Positions 37,901 to 46,964 of a stretch of 64,000 bases of DNA are shown here, piece by piece. Position 1 is the first letter of the stretch. Each line of letters starts with the position of its first letter. Below the pieces are notes generated by a model that ran no database searches, had not been told where the DNA came from, and was given only the letters and a program-made list of their open reading frames with translations. Origin of the DNA: Streptomyces noursei ATCC 11455 (GTDB taxonomy: Bacteria > Actinomycetota > Actinomycetes > Streptomycetales > Streptomycetaceae); contig NZ_CP011533.1 of NCBI RefSeq assembly GCF_001704275.1, positions 3,162,001 through 3,226,000 on the forward strand, read 5' to 3'. The position numbers were made by a program, and so were the translations under genes.

Positions 37901-38117
37901 GTATCGACGGTACGTGGGCGAGGCCCCCTACACCGATGTCGGTTTCGTACAACGTCGGACGCGATTTCGTGGGCAGGCGGTACAGAACCCCGCTGCCCGA
38001 GGCCCGAGGACCGGGCTGTGGCGGGGTGGACACGGTGTCCAGCGTCTGTACGGTGCCGACAAACGCCAGCCGGGTGATGTTGTGCCCGGCCGACGGTTTG
38101 GCCCGGCCCGCGAGCGG

Positions 38118-40568
38118 TCAGCGCAGCAGCACCGTGCAGGTGTGGGTGGCACAGGCGGTGCCGGGCGTCAACCGCAACCGCAGGGTGTCGCCGGTGCCCC
38201 GCACCTCGACGGAAGGGTCGTGGCGGAGGACCGCGCGGACCGGCCGTGACCAGGTGATGCGGAGGGGGTCGCCGGTGCGGGTGGGGGCCGCGGCGCACAG
38301 GGTCGCGGTGCGGCCGGTCCGGCCGGGGACACGTCGCTCGCGGATCAGCACGCTGGCGGGGCCGTCGGCGGCAAGCGGGCCCGCGGTGCCGGCCCGCCAG
38401 AAGTTGGCGGCGGTTACGCCGAGCGGGTCCACGGCGATCGCCTGGCGGTCGGGGTCGTTGGCGAGCACGGTCAGCCAGTGCCGGTCGGCGGCGCGGGCGG
38501 CGAGGGCGCTCCGGGTGACGCCGGGCATCAGGAGGTAGGCGTAGCCGGCGTCCGTGGGGTCGGTGCCGTGGTCGTACCAGAGCGTGAGGTAGCGGCGGGT
38601 GTACGGGTCGGTGGTGGAGGTGGTGTTGATCTCGGACCAGCGGCCGGTGCGGTCCTCGCGCAGGACCTGGAGGCGGGCGCCGCCGGGCGATCCGGGGAAG
38701 ACCCAGCCGCCGTGGCCCGCGAGGTGGGCCCAGCGGGCGCGGGGCAGGACGGTGGTGCGGCCGAGGGCGGTGGGCCGGCGGACGCCGTCGACGGTGAGGG
38801 CGGCGGTACCCCGCTCCCCCAGGTTGCGGTTGTCGACGACGGTCTCGGCGGGGACGCCGTCGCGGGCGGTGATGCCGGCGCCGAGGCAGACCACGCAGTC
38901 GGCGAGGGCGAACCAGGATTTGCGGGCGGTGAGGGTGGAGGCCAGGCCGCGCAGGTCCTGGCCGACGGCGGCGTAACTGCCGTCGGTGGTGCCGCCGACC
39001 CAGCGGGCGGCGGGTTTGGGCTCGCCCCAGCCGCCGCCCTCGTTGTCGGCGAGCCGCTTGGTGGAGACGGTGGTGCCGGGGAGCCGGTAGGGGTCGACGG
39101 TGGGCCAGAAAGCGTCGGTGTACTGGTCGCCGGCCCGGCCCGCGGGCCACCAGTAGAGCATTCCGGAGCCGGTGTGCCAGCCGTGCCGGTTCTCGCCGTT
39201 GCCGTTCTCGTAGTGGGTGATGCGGTCGGAGGCCATGGCCAGGCCGGCGGTCCAGCCGGGGCGGCGGTGCACGGCGCGGTCCATGGCGGGGAAGAGGCGG
39301 TGGCCGACGGGTTCGGGGGCGGCGGGCGCGGGGCCGGCGTCGACGGCGGCGAGGCGGGCGAGGTCGGCGACGGTGTACTGGCGGTCGGTGAGGATCGGCA
39401 GGGTGCGGTCGCGGGCGATCCAGCCCTTGATCATGGCGTGCCAGCGGTCGCGTTCGGCGGGGGCGGCGGCGTCGGCGAGCAGGGCGATGGCGGCGATCAG
39501 GGCGTGGCCGTGGCGGTGGTCGCTGTGCAGGAGGCGCCGTTCGTCGGCGCGCAGGTAACCACGGCTGATGGCGCGCCCGTTGACGCTGTCCATGATCAGG
39601 CCGTCGTGGAGCAGCGGGGCGTAGGCGTGCTCGACGCTGTCGAGGATGATCTGCCGGTTGGGGTCGGTGACCTCCCAGGCGGAGCCGCGCAGCAGGGTGA
39701 AGAGGCGGCCGAGGCCGTCGAGGAGGACCGCGCCGTAGGTGCCGGAGTAGGCGACCCAGGTGTGTTGGACGAAGGAGCCGTCGGCGTAGAGGCCGTCGCC
39801 CTGGGTGACGTAGGGGAAGACCGGGGAGAGGGCGTCGCGGGCCAGGGCGATCTTGGCGGGGGCGCGGCCGAGGACGCCGCGGAGGGCGACGACCCGGCAG
39901 AGGTCGACGCGGTTGGCGCCGGTGCTGGTGCCGGTGTAGGCGCCGAGCGCGCGGTCGGGGACGAAGTGGTCGACGGCGGCGAGGCAGCGGGTGCGGAGGG
40001 CGTCGCCGGCACCGTCGGGGAGGTGCTCGTCGAGGACGGCGAGGGTGTCGAGCAGGAGTCTGGGGGTGCCGATCTGCCATTCCCACCAGTTGCCGTAGGG
40101 GGTGGTGGCGGGGTGGTAGACGGTGCGGTCGAGGTGGTCCAGGCCGGTACGGACGGCGGTGGCGAGGTCGGGGTCGTCGGTGCGGCCGGTGCCGAGCTGC
40201 GCCCAGGCCAGCGCCATGGTGGCGAGGCGGCTGTAGCTGCGGGTGACGCCGGACGGCGGGTCGTAGGGGCTGTCCGGCCAGAGGGAGTCGGCGGCCGGAC
40301 GCATGGTGCGGTGGAAGGTGCCGGCCAGGTCGCCGGTCTCCTTGAGCGCGGTGGCGTAGGGGGCGGCGGTGGGGTCGTAGCCGGTGCCGAGGGCGAGGTC
40401 GCACCAGCGGCGGCGGAGGGTGGCGTACGGGTCGACGGGGGTGGTGGCCGCCGGTGCGGCGGACGCCGGTGCGGCGGCGGTGCCGAGCGCGAGGGTCAGT
40501 GCGCCGGCACCGGAGGCGGCCAGGAAGCCGCGGCGCGACCAGGCGGACGGGGTGGCTGCGGGCGACAT
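38118..40568 (-). CDS. Polysaccharide lyase family 8 (hyaluronate/xanthan lyase-like), Tat-exported
   Basis: 816 residues from ATG 40568 with GAGAGGAG upstream. Twin-arginine signal SRRGFLAASGAGALTLALG, cleaved after ASA. The N-terminal alpha/alpha toroid carries the family 8 catalytic set: Asn in SGANRVDLC, and His and Tyr nine apart in FVQHTWVAYSGTYG. The beta-sandwich region has ENGNGENRHGWHTGSGMLYW. Secreted enzyme cleaving uronate-containing polysaccharides by beta-elimination; hyaluronan, chondroitin and xanthan cannot be separated by eye. The first ~15 codons of a longer frame are discarded. Confidence 0.9.
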   Translation of the reverse strand: MSPAATPSAWSRRGFLAASGAGALTLALGTAAAPASAAPAATTPVDPYATLRRRWCDLALGTGYDPTAAPYATALKETGDLAGTFHRTMRPAADSLWPDSPYDPPSGVTRSYSRLATMALAWAQLGTGRTDDPDLATAVRTGLDHLDRTVYHPATTPYGNWWEWQIGTPRLLLDTLAVLDEHLPDGAGDALRTRCLAAVDHFVPDRALGAYTGTSTGANRVDLCRVVALRGVLGRAPAKIALARDALSPVFPYVTQGDGLYADGSFVQHTWVAYSGTYGAVLLDGLGRLFTLLRGSAWEVTDPNRQIILDSVEHAYAPLLHDGLIMDSVNGRAISRGYLRADERRLLHSDHRHGHALIAAIALLADAAAPAERDRWHAMIKGWIARDRTLPILTDRQYTVADLARLAAVDAGPAPAAPEPVGHRLFPAMDRAVHRRPGWTAGLAMASDRITHYENGNGENRHGWHTGSGMLYWWPAGRAGDQYTDAFWPTVDPYRLPGTTVSTKRLADNEGGGWGEPKPAARWVGGTTDGSYAAVGQDLRGLASTLTARKSWFALADCVVCLGAGITARDGVPAETVVDNRNLGERGTAALTVDGVRRPTALGRTTVLPRARWAHLAGHGGWVFPGSPGGARLQVLREDRTGRWSEINTTSTTDPYTRRYLTLWYDHGTDPTDAGYAYLLMPGVTRSALAARAADRHWLTVLANDPDRQAIAVDPLGVTAANFWRAGTAGPLAADGPASVLIRERRVPGRTGRTATLCAAAPTRTGDPLRITWSRPVRAVLRHDPSVEVRGTGDTLRLRLTPGTACATHTCTVLLR

Positions 40569-40824
40569 GGTCGCTCCTCTCCGTGGCGTCAACTGGGGTG
40601 TGGCGCTGCGCACTTGGGAGTTCCCGATGGTCTAGCACGGGGCCGCGCGGGGCGGCAATGACCGCGCGTCGGGGGCGTGAGTGCCACCCGTTCGAAGGAA
40701 TCCCGGAACGGAAAGGTTGAAAGTTGAACGAGATGCCGCTACGGTGAATCTCGTTGAACGTTAAACAACGTCGTTCGTTCGACCGCCGAGGCCTCCGCCG
40801 CGCTCCGCCCCCCGAGGAGAAGTC

Positions 40825-41454
40825 ATGTCCCTGTTCCGCAAGCGCACCGCCGACCCCGCCCCCACCGCCGCTCCCGCTCCGGCCGCTGCCGCCGTGCTGG
40901 ACGCGGACCCCGCGCTGGCCGCCCTGACCGGCGACTACACCATCGACCCGGCCCACAGCAGCATCGGCTTCACCGTCCGGCACGCCATGGTCACCAACGT
41001 CCGCGGCTCCTTCGGCGAGCACGAGGGCGTGCTGAAGCTGGACGGCGGCAACCCGGCCGCGTCCACCGCGCAGATCGACGTCAAGATCGCCAGCATCGAC
41101 ACCGGTATCGCCGACCGCGACGGCCACCTCAAGAGCGCCGACTTCTTCGACGCCGAGCAGTTCCCCCTGATGACCTTCCGCTCCAACGCGGTCGAGCAGC
41201 TCGACAGCGAGACGTACCGCGTCATCGGCGACCTGACGATCAAGGACGTCACCCGCCCGCTCGCCATCGACCTGGAGTTCAACGGCGCCGCCACCGACGT
41301 CTACGGTGCCCAGCGCGTCGGCTTCGAGGGCAGCGCCGAGATCCTCCGCTCCCAGTGGGGCCTGACCTGGAACGCGGCCCTGGAGACCGGCGGCGTCATG
41401 GTCAGTGACAAGGTCAAGCTGACCTTCGACATCTCGGCGGTCAAGGCCGCCTGA
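40825..41454 (+). CDS. YceI-family lipocalin-like protein
   Basis: 209 residues, ATG with GAGGAG eight bases upstream. YceI beta-barrel: DYTIDPAHSSIGFTVRHAMV, IDTGIADRDGHLKSADFFDA and LTIKDVTRPLAIDLEFNGAA. The family binds isoprenoids. An N-terminal ~35-residue Ala/Pro stretch replaces the usual signal peptide, so it is probably cytosolic. Upstream, three GTTGAA hexamers (40715-40755) might be a regulator site. Confidence 0.93.
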   Translation: MSLFRKRTADPAPTAAPAPAAAAVLDADPALAALTGDYTIDPAHSSIGFTVRHAMVTNVRGSFGEHEGVLKLDGGNPAASTAQIDVKIASIDTGIADRDGHLKSADFFDAEQFPLMTFRSNAVEQLDSETYRVIGDLTIKDVTRPLAIDLEFNGAATDVYGAQRVGFEGSAEILRSQWGLTWNAALETGGVMVSDKVKLTFDISAVKAA

Positions 41455-41474
41455 CACCGAGCACCGGCTGTGCG

Positions 41475-41506
41475 GAGGGCCCCGGCAGGACGCCGCCGGG
41501 GCCCTC
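41475..41506 (+). terminator. yceI-gene terminator
   Basis: GAGGGCCCCGGC and GCCGGGGCCCTC, 12-bp perfect stem, 21 bp after the stop. Confidence 0.8.
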
Positions 41507-41592
41507 GCCGCTTTCCTGGCAGGGCCCCTCCCTCTCCCCAACCAGGGAGTCCCCGCCCCACGGACTCCCCACCCCGGAACCCGAAAGACAAC

Positions 41593-41621
41593 GGGGCCTC
41601 CCCACCCCGTGGCGAGGCCCC
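41593..41621 (-). terminator. cimA-side hairpin
   Basis: GGGGCCTC and GAGGCCCC, perfect 8-bp stem with a 13-nt loop, about 100 bp after the cimA stop in the convergent gap with the YceI gene. Confidence 0.55.
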
Positions 41622-41718
41622 TCCCCCACCTCCACCACACATGCGGTGAAGGTAACGCTCCGCACCGACCGTCGCCGGTGCCTGTGGACAACCGCGGCGC
41701 TCGTACGCGCCGCGGCGC

Positions 41719-43329
41719 TCACGCCTGCGGCGCGACCCCGGCGCGCAGCAGCCCGTAGGCATAGGCGTCGTCCAGTGCCTGCCAGGACGCCGCGATGACG
41801 TTCTCGGCGACGCCGACCGTCGACCACTCGCCGCGGCCGTCGCTGGTGGAGACCAGGACCCGGGTGATCGAGCCGGTGCCCAGGGCGCCCTCCAGGATGC
41901 GGACCTTGTAGTCCACGAGCTCCATCGAGGCCAGTTGGGGGTAGATCCGCTCCAGGGCCACCCGCAGCGCGCGGTCCAGTGCGTTGACCGGGCCGTTGCC
42001 CTCGGCGGTGGCCACGATCCGCTCGCCCTTGGCCCAGAGCTTCACGGTCGCCTCGTTGGCGTGGGTGCCGTCGGGGCGGTCCTCGACGATGGCGCGCCAG
42101 GATTCGACGGTGAAGTAGCGCAGCGGCCTGCCGTCCACCTCCGCGCGCAGCAGCAGTTCGAAGCTGGCGTCGGCGGCTTCGTAGGTGTAGCCGGCCAGTT
42201 CCCGTTCCTTGACCCGCTCGACGACCCGGCCGACCAGTTCCCGGTCGTCGCCCAGGTCGATGCCGAGCTCCTTGCCCTTGAGCTCGATGGAGGCCCGGCC
42301 GGCCATGTCGGAGACCAGCATCCGCATGGTGTTGCCGACGAGCGCCGGGTCCATGTGCTGGTAGAGGTCCGGGTCCACCTTGATCGCGGAGGCGTGCAGC
42401 CCGGCCTTGTGGGCGAACGCGGAGACCCCGACGTAGGGCTGGTGGGTGGAGGGGGTGAGGTTGACGACCTCGGCGATGGCGTGCGAGATGCGGGTGGTCT
42501 CGGCGAGCTTGCCGGCCGGCAGGACCTGTCGGCCGTACTTGAGTTCCAGGGCGGCGACGACCGGGAAGAGGTTGGAGTTGCCGACCCGTTCGCCGTAGCC
42601 GTTGGCGGTGCACTGGACGTGGGTGGCGCCGGCGTCCACGGCGGCCAGGGTGTTGGCGACCGCGCAGCCGGTGTCGTCCTGGGCGTGGATGCCGAGTCGG
42701 GCGCCGGTGTCGGCGAGGACGGTGCGGACCACCGCGGTCACCTGTGCCGGCAGCATCCCGCCGTTGGTGTCGCAGAGCACCACGACGTCGGCGCCGGCGT
42801 CGGCGGCGGTGCGCACGACCTCCTTGGCATAGGTCGGGTCCAGTGCGTAGCCGTCGAAGAAGTGCTCGCAGTCGAGGAAGACGCGGCGGCCGTGGGCGCG
42901 CAGGTGGGCGATGGTGTCCCGGACCATCGCGAGGTTCTCCTCGGGCGTGGTGCGCAGGGCCAGTTCGACGTGGCGGACGTGGGACTTGGCGACCAGCGTG
43001 ATGACCGGGGCGCCGGAGTCCAGGAGCGCGGCGACCTGGGGGTCGTCCTCGACGCGGACGCCGGCCTTGCGGGTGGCGCCGAAGGCGACCAGTTGGGCGT
43101 GTCGGAAGTCGATCTCCGCGCGGGCGCGCTGGAAGAACTCGGTGTCCCGTGGGTTGGCGCCGGGCCAGCCGCCTTCGATGAAGCCGACGCCGTAGTCGTC
43201 CAGGTGCCGGGCGATGGTCAGCTTGTCGGCGACGGTCAGGTTGATGCCCTCGCGCTGTGCGCCGTCGCGCAGCGTGGTGTCGAATACGTGGAAGGCGTCG
43301 GGAACGGCGGCTTCGGGAACGTCCGTCAT
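41719..43329 (-). CDS. cimA: (R)-citramalate synthase
   Basis: 536 residues from the ATG of MTDVPEAAVPDAFHVFD. Condenses pyruvate and acetyl-CoA to citramalate, an alternative entry into isoleucine synthesis; LeuB and LeuCD, also in this window, carry out later steps. DTTLRDGAQREGINLTVADK (metal and substrate site), GFIEGGWPGANPRD, HAQDDTGCAVANTLAA and a C-terminal LeuA-type regulatory domain (~400-530). The CimA-type TTLRDGAQREG and GG(W)PG features separate it from 2-isopropylmalate synthase LeuA. A longer frame runs upstream without similarity. A leader peptide with Ile-Ile and a terminator precede it. Confidence 0.93.
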   Translation of the reverse strand: MTDVPEAAVPDAFHVFDTTLRDGAQREGINLTVADKLTIARHLDDYGVGFIEGGWPGANPRDTEFFQRARAEIDFRHAQLVAFGATRKAGVRVEDDPQVAALLDSGAPVITLVAKSHVRHVELALRTTPEENLAMVRDTIAHLRAHGRRVFLDCEHFFDGYALDPTYAKEVVRTAADAGADVVVLCDTNGGMLPAQVTAVVRTVLADTGARLGIHAQDDTGCAVANTLAAVDAGATHVQCTANGYGERVGNSNLFPVVAALELKYGRQVLPAGKLAETTRISHAIAEVVNLTPSTHQPYVGVSAFAHKAGLHASAIKVDPDLYQHMDPALVGNTMRMLVSDMAGRASIELKGKELGIDLGDDRELVGRVVERVKERELAGYTYEAADASFELLLRAEVDGRPLRYFTVESWRAIVEDRPDGTHANEATVKLWAKGERIVATAEGNGPVNALDRALRVALERIYPQLASMELVDYKVRILEGALGTGSITRVLVSTSDGRGEWSTVGVAENVIAASWQALDDAYAYGLLRAGVAPQA

Positions 43330-43434
43330 GCTGGTCTGGCTCCTGTCGGGTCTCGGTCTACCGGAATAACCGGTTCCACCGTCCCTCCATGTTCCCTCGC
43401 GCTCCGCCTCCGGCGAGCGGGTGGGCCGGAAACG

Positions 43435-43461
43435 AAAAAACCTCTCGCGGGTGCGAGAGGT
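43435..43461 (-). terminator. Intrinsic terminator in the cimA leader (attenuator candidate)
   Basis: On the minus strand ACCTCTCGC-ACCC-GCGAGAGGT is followed by TTTTT, a classic intrinsic terminator and the only one in the window with a clean U-run. It lies ~105 bases upstream of the cimA ATG and after the candidate leader peptide. Alternatively it ends the upstream transporter transcript. Confidence 0.8.
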
Positions 43462-43516
43462 CTGCGCGCGGGTCTGGGACGACGATGGCCGCGCCGTACT
43501 CGGGTCGTACGGGCGG

Positions 43517-43552
43517 TCACTGCGGACCGGCGCGCCTGCTGCCAATAATCAT
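43517..43552 (-). CDS. Candidate Ile leader peptide of cimA
   Basis: Minus-strand ATG 43552-43550 opens MIIGSRRAGPQ and TGA (43519-43517). An in-frame GTG at 43567 would give MLSFAMIIGSRRAGPQ. Codons 2-3 are consecutive ATT, very rare in this genome. The stop lies ~56 bases before the terminator stem. No clear ribosome site. Alternatively a chance frame in the 3' region of the transporter gene. Confidence 0.55.
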   Translation of the reverse strand: MIIGSRRAGPQ

Positions 43553-43609
43553 GGCGAACGAGAGCACGGGGGCAGTCTGGCACATGACCGCCCCCGCCGT
43601 TGCTCCGTC

Positions 43610-44923
43610 TCAGGATGCGAGCACCCGCTCGCCGGTGCCGTCGCCGGTCTCCTTGCCGACCCGGTGCAGGTCGATCGTCCGGGTCTCCCGCATCGTCAGG
43701 TAGACGACCAGCGAGACCGCCGCGCAGCCGGAGACGTACCAGTAATAGCCGGACTCGATACCGCCGTTCTTGAACCAGAGGGCGACGTACTCGGCCGTGC
43801 CGCCGAAGAGGGCGTTGGCGATGGCGTACGGCAGGGCGACGCCCAGCGCGCGGATGCCGGTGGGGAACAGCTCGGCCTTCACACAGGCGTTGATCGAGGT
43901 GTAGCCGGTGACCACGACCAGTGCCAGCAGCGACAGGCCCAGGGCCGGCCAGAAGGAGCCGGCGTGCTTGAGCAGCGTCATGATCGGCACGGTCAGGAAG
44001 GTCGAGCCGAGGGCGAAGGTGATCAGCAGCGGGCGGCGGCCGATCCGGTCGGACAGCCTGCCGGCCAGCGGCTGGAGGCACATGAAGAGGAACAGCGCGC
44101 AGAAGCTCACCAGGGAGGCGGTGGGCTTGGACAGTCCGGCGGTGCCGGAGAGGTACTTGGTGAGGTAGGTGGTGTACGTGTAGTACGCCACCGTGCCGCC
44201 CATGGTGAGCGCGATGACCAGGAACGCCTCGCGCTTGTGGGCCCACAGCGCCTTCATGGTGCCGCGGTCGGGGTCGGTCCGGGTGTCGTCCTCGGCGTAG
44301 ACGTCGGTCTCCAGCATGTTGCGGCGCAGGTAGAAGACGATGCCCGCGCCGAGTGCGCCGACGATGAACGGGATCCGCCAGGCCCAGCTGTGCAGTGCCT
44401 GCTCGGACATGCTGCGCTGGAGGATGATCTGCAGTGCCAGGCCGAGCAGTTGGCCGGCGGTCATCGACACGTACTGGAAGCTGGAGGCGAAGCCGCGGCG
44501 TTCGGGTGCGGACGCCTCGGTGAGGTAGGTGGCGCTGGCCGCGTACTCGCCGCCGACCGACAGGCCCTGCAGCATGCGGGCGACGAGCAGGACGGCGATG
44601 CCGCCGTAGCCGGCGACGGCGTAGGTCGGGGCGACGGCGATCAGGATGGCCGAGGCGGACATCAGGGTCACGGTCAGGGTGAGCGCGGCCTTGCGGCCCC
44701 GGCGGTCACCGACCCGGCCGAGCAGCCAGCCGCCGACCGGGCGCATGAAGAAGCCGACAGCGAAGATCCCCATGGTGTTCATGAGGTTGGCGGTGTCGTT
44801 CCCCTTGGGGAAGAACGCGTCGGCGAAGTACACCGCGAAACTGGCGTAGACGAACCAGTCGAACCACTCGACCATGTTGCCGGCCGAGCCGACCCAGATC
44901 TTCTTCCATTGCTCTCGTCCCAT
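43610..44923 (-). CDS. MHS-family major facilitator transporter
   Basis: 437 residues, 12 predicted helices. The metabolite:H+ symporter signature begins EWFDWFVYASFAVYFADAFF, then MRPVGGWLLGRVGDRRGRK (helix 2-3 loop) and MLQGLSVGGEYAASATYL. Relatives carry alpha-ketoglutarate, proline/betaine or shikimate. The substrate is not readable from sequence. cimA lies downstream behind the leader; the TetR gene is 160 bp upstream, same strand. Confidence 0.9.
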   Translation of the reverse strand: MGREQWKKIWVGSAGNMVEWFDWFVYASFAVYFADAFFPKGNDTANLMNTMGIFAVGFFMRPVGGWLLGRVGDRRGRKAALTLTVTLMSASAILIAVAPTYAVAGYGGIAVLLVARMLQGLSVGGEYAASATYLTEASAPERRGFASSFQYVSMTAGQLLGLALQIILQRSMSEQALHSWAWRIPFIVGALGAGIVFYLRRNMLETDVYAEDDTRTDPDRGTMKALWAHKREAFLVIALTMGGTVAYYTYTTYLTKYLSGTAGLSKPTASLVSFCALFLFMCLQPLAGRLSDRIGRRPLLITFALGSTFLTVPIMTLLKHAGSFWPALGLSLLALVVVTGYTSINACVKAELFPTGIRALGVALPYAIANALFGGTAEYVALWFKNGGIESGYYWYVSGCAAVSLVVYLTMRETRTIDLHRVGKETGDGTGERVLAS

Positions 44924-45083
44924 AGCCGATCACGGTCGCGGAGAGCGGGCCCGTCGGCAAGGGCCGGGGCGGCAACGATCGCGCGTACTTGCGTGCGTTG
45001 CGGTCACGGCTGTGGGCGGCGGGCGGCCGGTGGGGTCCGCGGGGCCGGTGCGGTGGGGTCCGCGGGGGCCGGTGCGGTGGTCG

Positions 45084-45701
45084 TCAGTCCGCGGTCGGGG
45101 TGAGCGATTCGTCCAGGAAGCGGCGGACCTCGTCGCGCGCCTGGTCGCGGTCGGTGCCGGGGAGGCCGACGACGAGGTGGGTGCCGAAGCCGTCGAGCAG
45201 GGCCCGGGTGCGGGTGGCGAAGCGTTCCGCGTCGACGGGTCGGAACTCGCCCTTGGAGGCGCCCTCGACGAGCAGGGCGACGAGGTCGCGGTGCCAGGCC
45301 AGCTCCAGGTCGAGCTGGCGTTCGCGGGTCTCTTCGTCGGCGTTCTGGGAGCGGACCCAGACCTCCAGCCACAGCGTCCAGCGCGGATCGCGGTGGCCTT
45401 CGGGGAGGTAGAGGTCGATCAGGGCGTCCAGTCGCTCCCGGGCGGAGACCCGGCGGGCGAGGGCGGCCCGGCGCTCGGCGCCGAGCTGCTCCTCGCTCCA
45501 CTGGAGGGTCTGGAGCAGCAGCTCGTCCTTGGTGCCGAAGTAGTAGAGGATGTGGCCGCTGCTCATGCCGACCTCGCGGCCCAGTCCGGCCATGGTGAGC
45601 CGGTCCAGTCCCTCGGCGGCGATGGTGGCCATCGCCGCGGCCAGCACCTGTTCGCGCGGCTGGCTGAGCCGCCGCCGGGGGCGGCGTACGGGACCGGACA
45701 C
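45084..45701 (-). CDS. TetR-family regulator
   Basis: 205 residues from GTG 45701. N-terminal helix-turn-helix: QVLAAAMATIAAEGLDRLTM, then GLGREVGMSSGHILYYFGTK. The C-terminal ligand domain resembles BetI/TetR_C proteins. It follows agmatine deiminase by 44 bp on the same strand; candidate operators are seen upstream of that gene and in the urease-permease gap. Confidence 0.9.
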   Translation of the reverse strand: MSGPVRRPRRRLSQPREQVLAAAMATIAAEGLDRLTMAGLGREVGMSSGHILYYFGTKDELLLQTLQWSEEQLGAERRAALARRVSARERLDALIDLYLPEGHRDPRWTLWLEVWVRSQNADEETRERQLDLELAWHRDLVALLVEGASKGEFRPVDAERFATRTRALLDGFGTHLVVGLPGTDRDQARDEVRRFLDESLTPTAD

Positions 45702-45745
45702 GGTGACCTCCGGGGTCGGGTCGGGCTGGGTCGATCAGGGGCGCA

Positions 45746-46786
45746 TCAGACCTTCGGCTGCTGCTGGGTGATGCAGTGGATACCGCCACCCGCTGCGAAG
45801 ATCGTACGGGCGTCCACCAGGGTGACGGTGCGCCCGGGGAACAGTCGGCGGAAGATCGCGGCCGCCTCCTCGTCGCGCGGGTCGTCGAAGGCGCACAGCA
45901 CGATGCCGTCGTTGCACTGCAGGTGGTTGATGTAGGAGTAGTCGACCAGCTCGCCGTCCGCCTCGATGACGGTGGGGGCCGGGATCTCCACGACCTCCAG
46001 CTGGCGGCCCCGGGCGTCGGTGGACTCGCGCAGCACCTTGACGATCTCGTTGCAGATGGCGTGGTCGGGGTGGTCGGGGTCGGGCTGGGTGTGGACCATC
46101 ACCACGCCGGGGCGGGCGAAGGCGGCGACGATGTCCACGTGGCCGCGGGTGCCGAACTGGCCGTAGTCGGCGTACAGGCCGCGCGGCAGCCAGATCGCCT
46201 TGGTGGTGCCGAGGTGGGCGTGGATCTCGGCCTCGACCTCTTCCTTGGTGCGGCCGGGGTTGCGGCCCGGGTCGAGCTGCACGGTGTCGGTGAGCAGCAC
46301 GGTGCCCTCGCCGTCGACGTGGATGCCGCCGCCTTCGTTGACCAGGGAGGTCGCGTAGCGGCGGGCCCCGGCGAGCCCGGCGACCTGTTCGGCTATCTTC
46401 GCGTCGCGGTCCCAGGCGGCCCATTCCTGGGCGCCCCAGCCGTTGAACACCCAGTCCACGGCGGCCAGTTCGCCCTGGTCGTTGGTGAGGAAGGTGGGGC
46501 CGATGTCGCGCATCCAGGCGTCGTCGAGGGGGCGCTCGACGAGTTCGACGTCCTCGCCGAGCAGGGCGCGGGCGCCGTCCAGCTGGCCGGGTCCGGCGAC
46601 CACGGTGACCGGCTCGTACTGCCGTACCGCGCGGGCGACCGCGGCCCAGGCGCGGCGGGCCTCGGCGAGCGTCTCGTCGCCCTCCGCGCCGAAGGTGAAG
46701 TTGGGGCCGGGCCAGGCCATCCAGGTGCGCTCGTGCGGGGCCCACTCGGGGGGCATGCGGAAGCCGTCGGCGGCGGGCGTGTTCAT
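45746..46786 (-). CDS. aguA: agmatine deiminase
   Basis: 346 residues. Hydrolyses agmatine to N-carbamoylputrescine and ammonia. Guanidino-modifying fold: MPPEWAPHERTWMAWPGPN, DDAWMRDIGPTFL, NEGGGIHVDGEGTVLLT and the catalytic Cys in AAGGGIHCITQQQP at the C-terminus. No aguB (carbamoylputrescine amidase) is adjacent. Operator-like GTAACGGTG repeats lie ~85-110 bp upstream. Probably co-transcribed with the TetR gene. Confidence 0.95.
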   Translation of the reverse strand: MNTPAADGFRMPPEWAPHERTWMAWPGPNFTFGAEGDETLAEARRAWAAVARAVRQYEPVTVVAGPGQLDGARALLGEDVELVERPLDDAWMRDIGPTFLTNDQGELAAVDWVFNGWGAQEWAAWDRDAKIAEQVAGLAGARRYATSLVNEGGGIHVDGEGTVLLTDTVQLDPGRNPGRTKEEVEAEIHAHLGTTKAIWLPRGLYADYGQFGTRGHVDIVAAFARPGVVMVHTQPDPDHPDHAICNEIVKVLRESTDARGRQLEVVEIPAPTVIEADGELVDYSYINHLQCNDGIVLCAFDDPRDEEAAAIFRRLFPGRTVTLVDARTIFAAGGGIHCITQQQPKV

Positions 46787-46867
46787 ACGGGGTCCTCGGT
46801 CCTCGGGGTGCGCGCGGGGTCGCGGAGCGGAAGGAAGGGCGGGGTGGGCGCCGCACCGGTCGCATCG

Positions 46868-46894
46868 GTAACGGTGGTTCTGTAACGGTGTTAC
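46868..46894. promoter_or_regulatory. Palindromic operator upstream of aguA
   Basis: GTAACGGTG occurs twice, 14 bp apart; the second is part of a perfect GTAAC-GGT-GTTAC palindrome (46882-46894). Likely site for the adjacent TetR protein. Confidence 0.5.
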
Positions 46895-46964
46895 GGAGCG
46901 GGTGGCGCGGCGGCCCGGGCGTCGTCGGACGGATCTTCGGAGGGGCCTCGTCGGAGGCGTCTCG

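Noticed and set aside
37897..41691. 1264-codon minus-strand frame overlapping the lyase and yceI genes
   Set aside because: Arg/Pro-rich shadow; the lyase in another frame has a signal peptide and catalytic residues.
43330..43609. T-box riboswitch upstream of cimA
   Set aside because: No T-box consensus or specifier stem found; a short leader frame plus terminator explains the region better.
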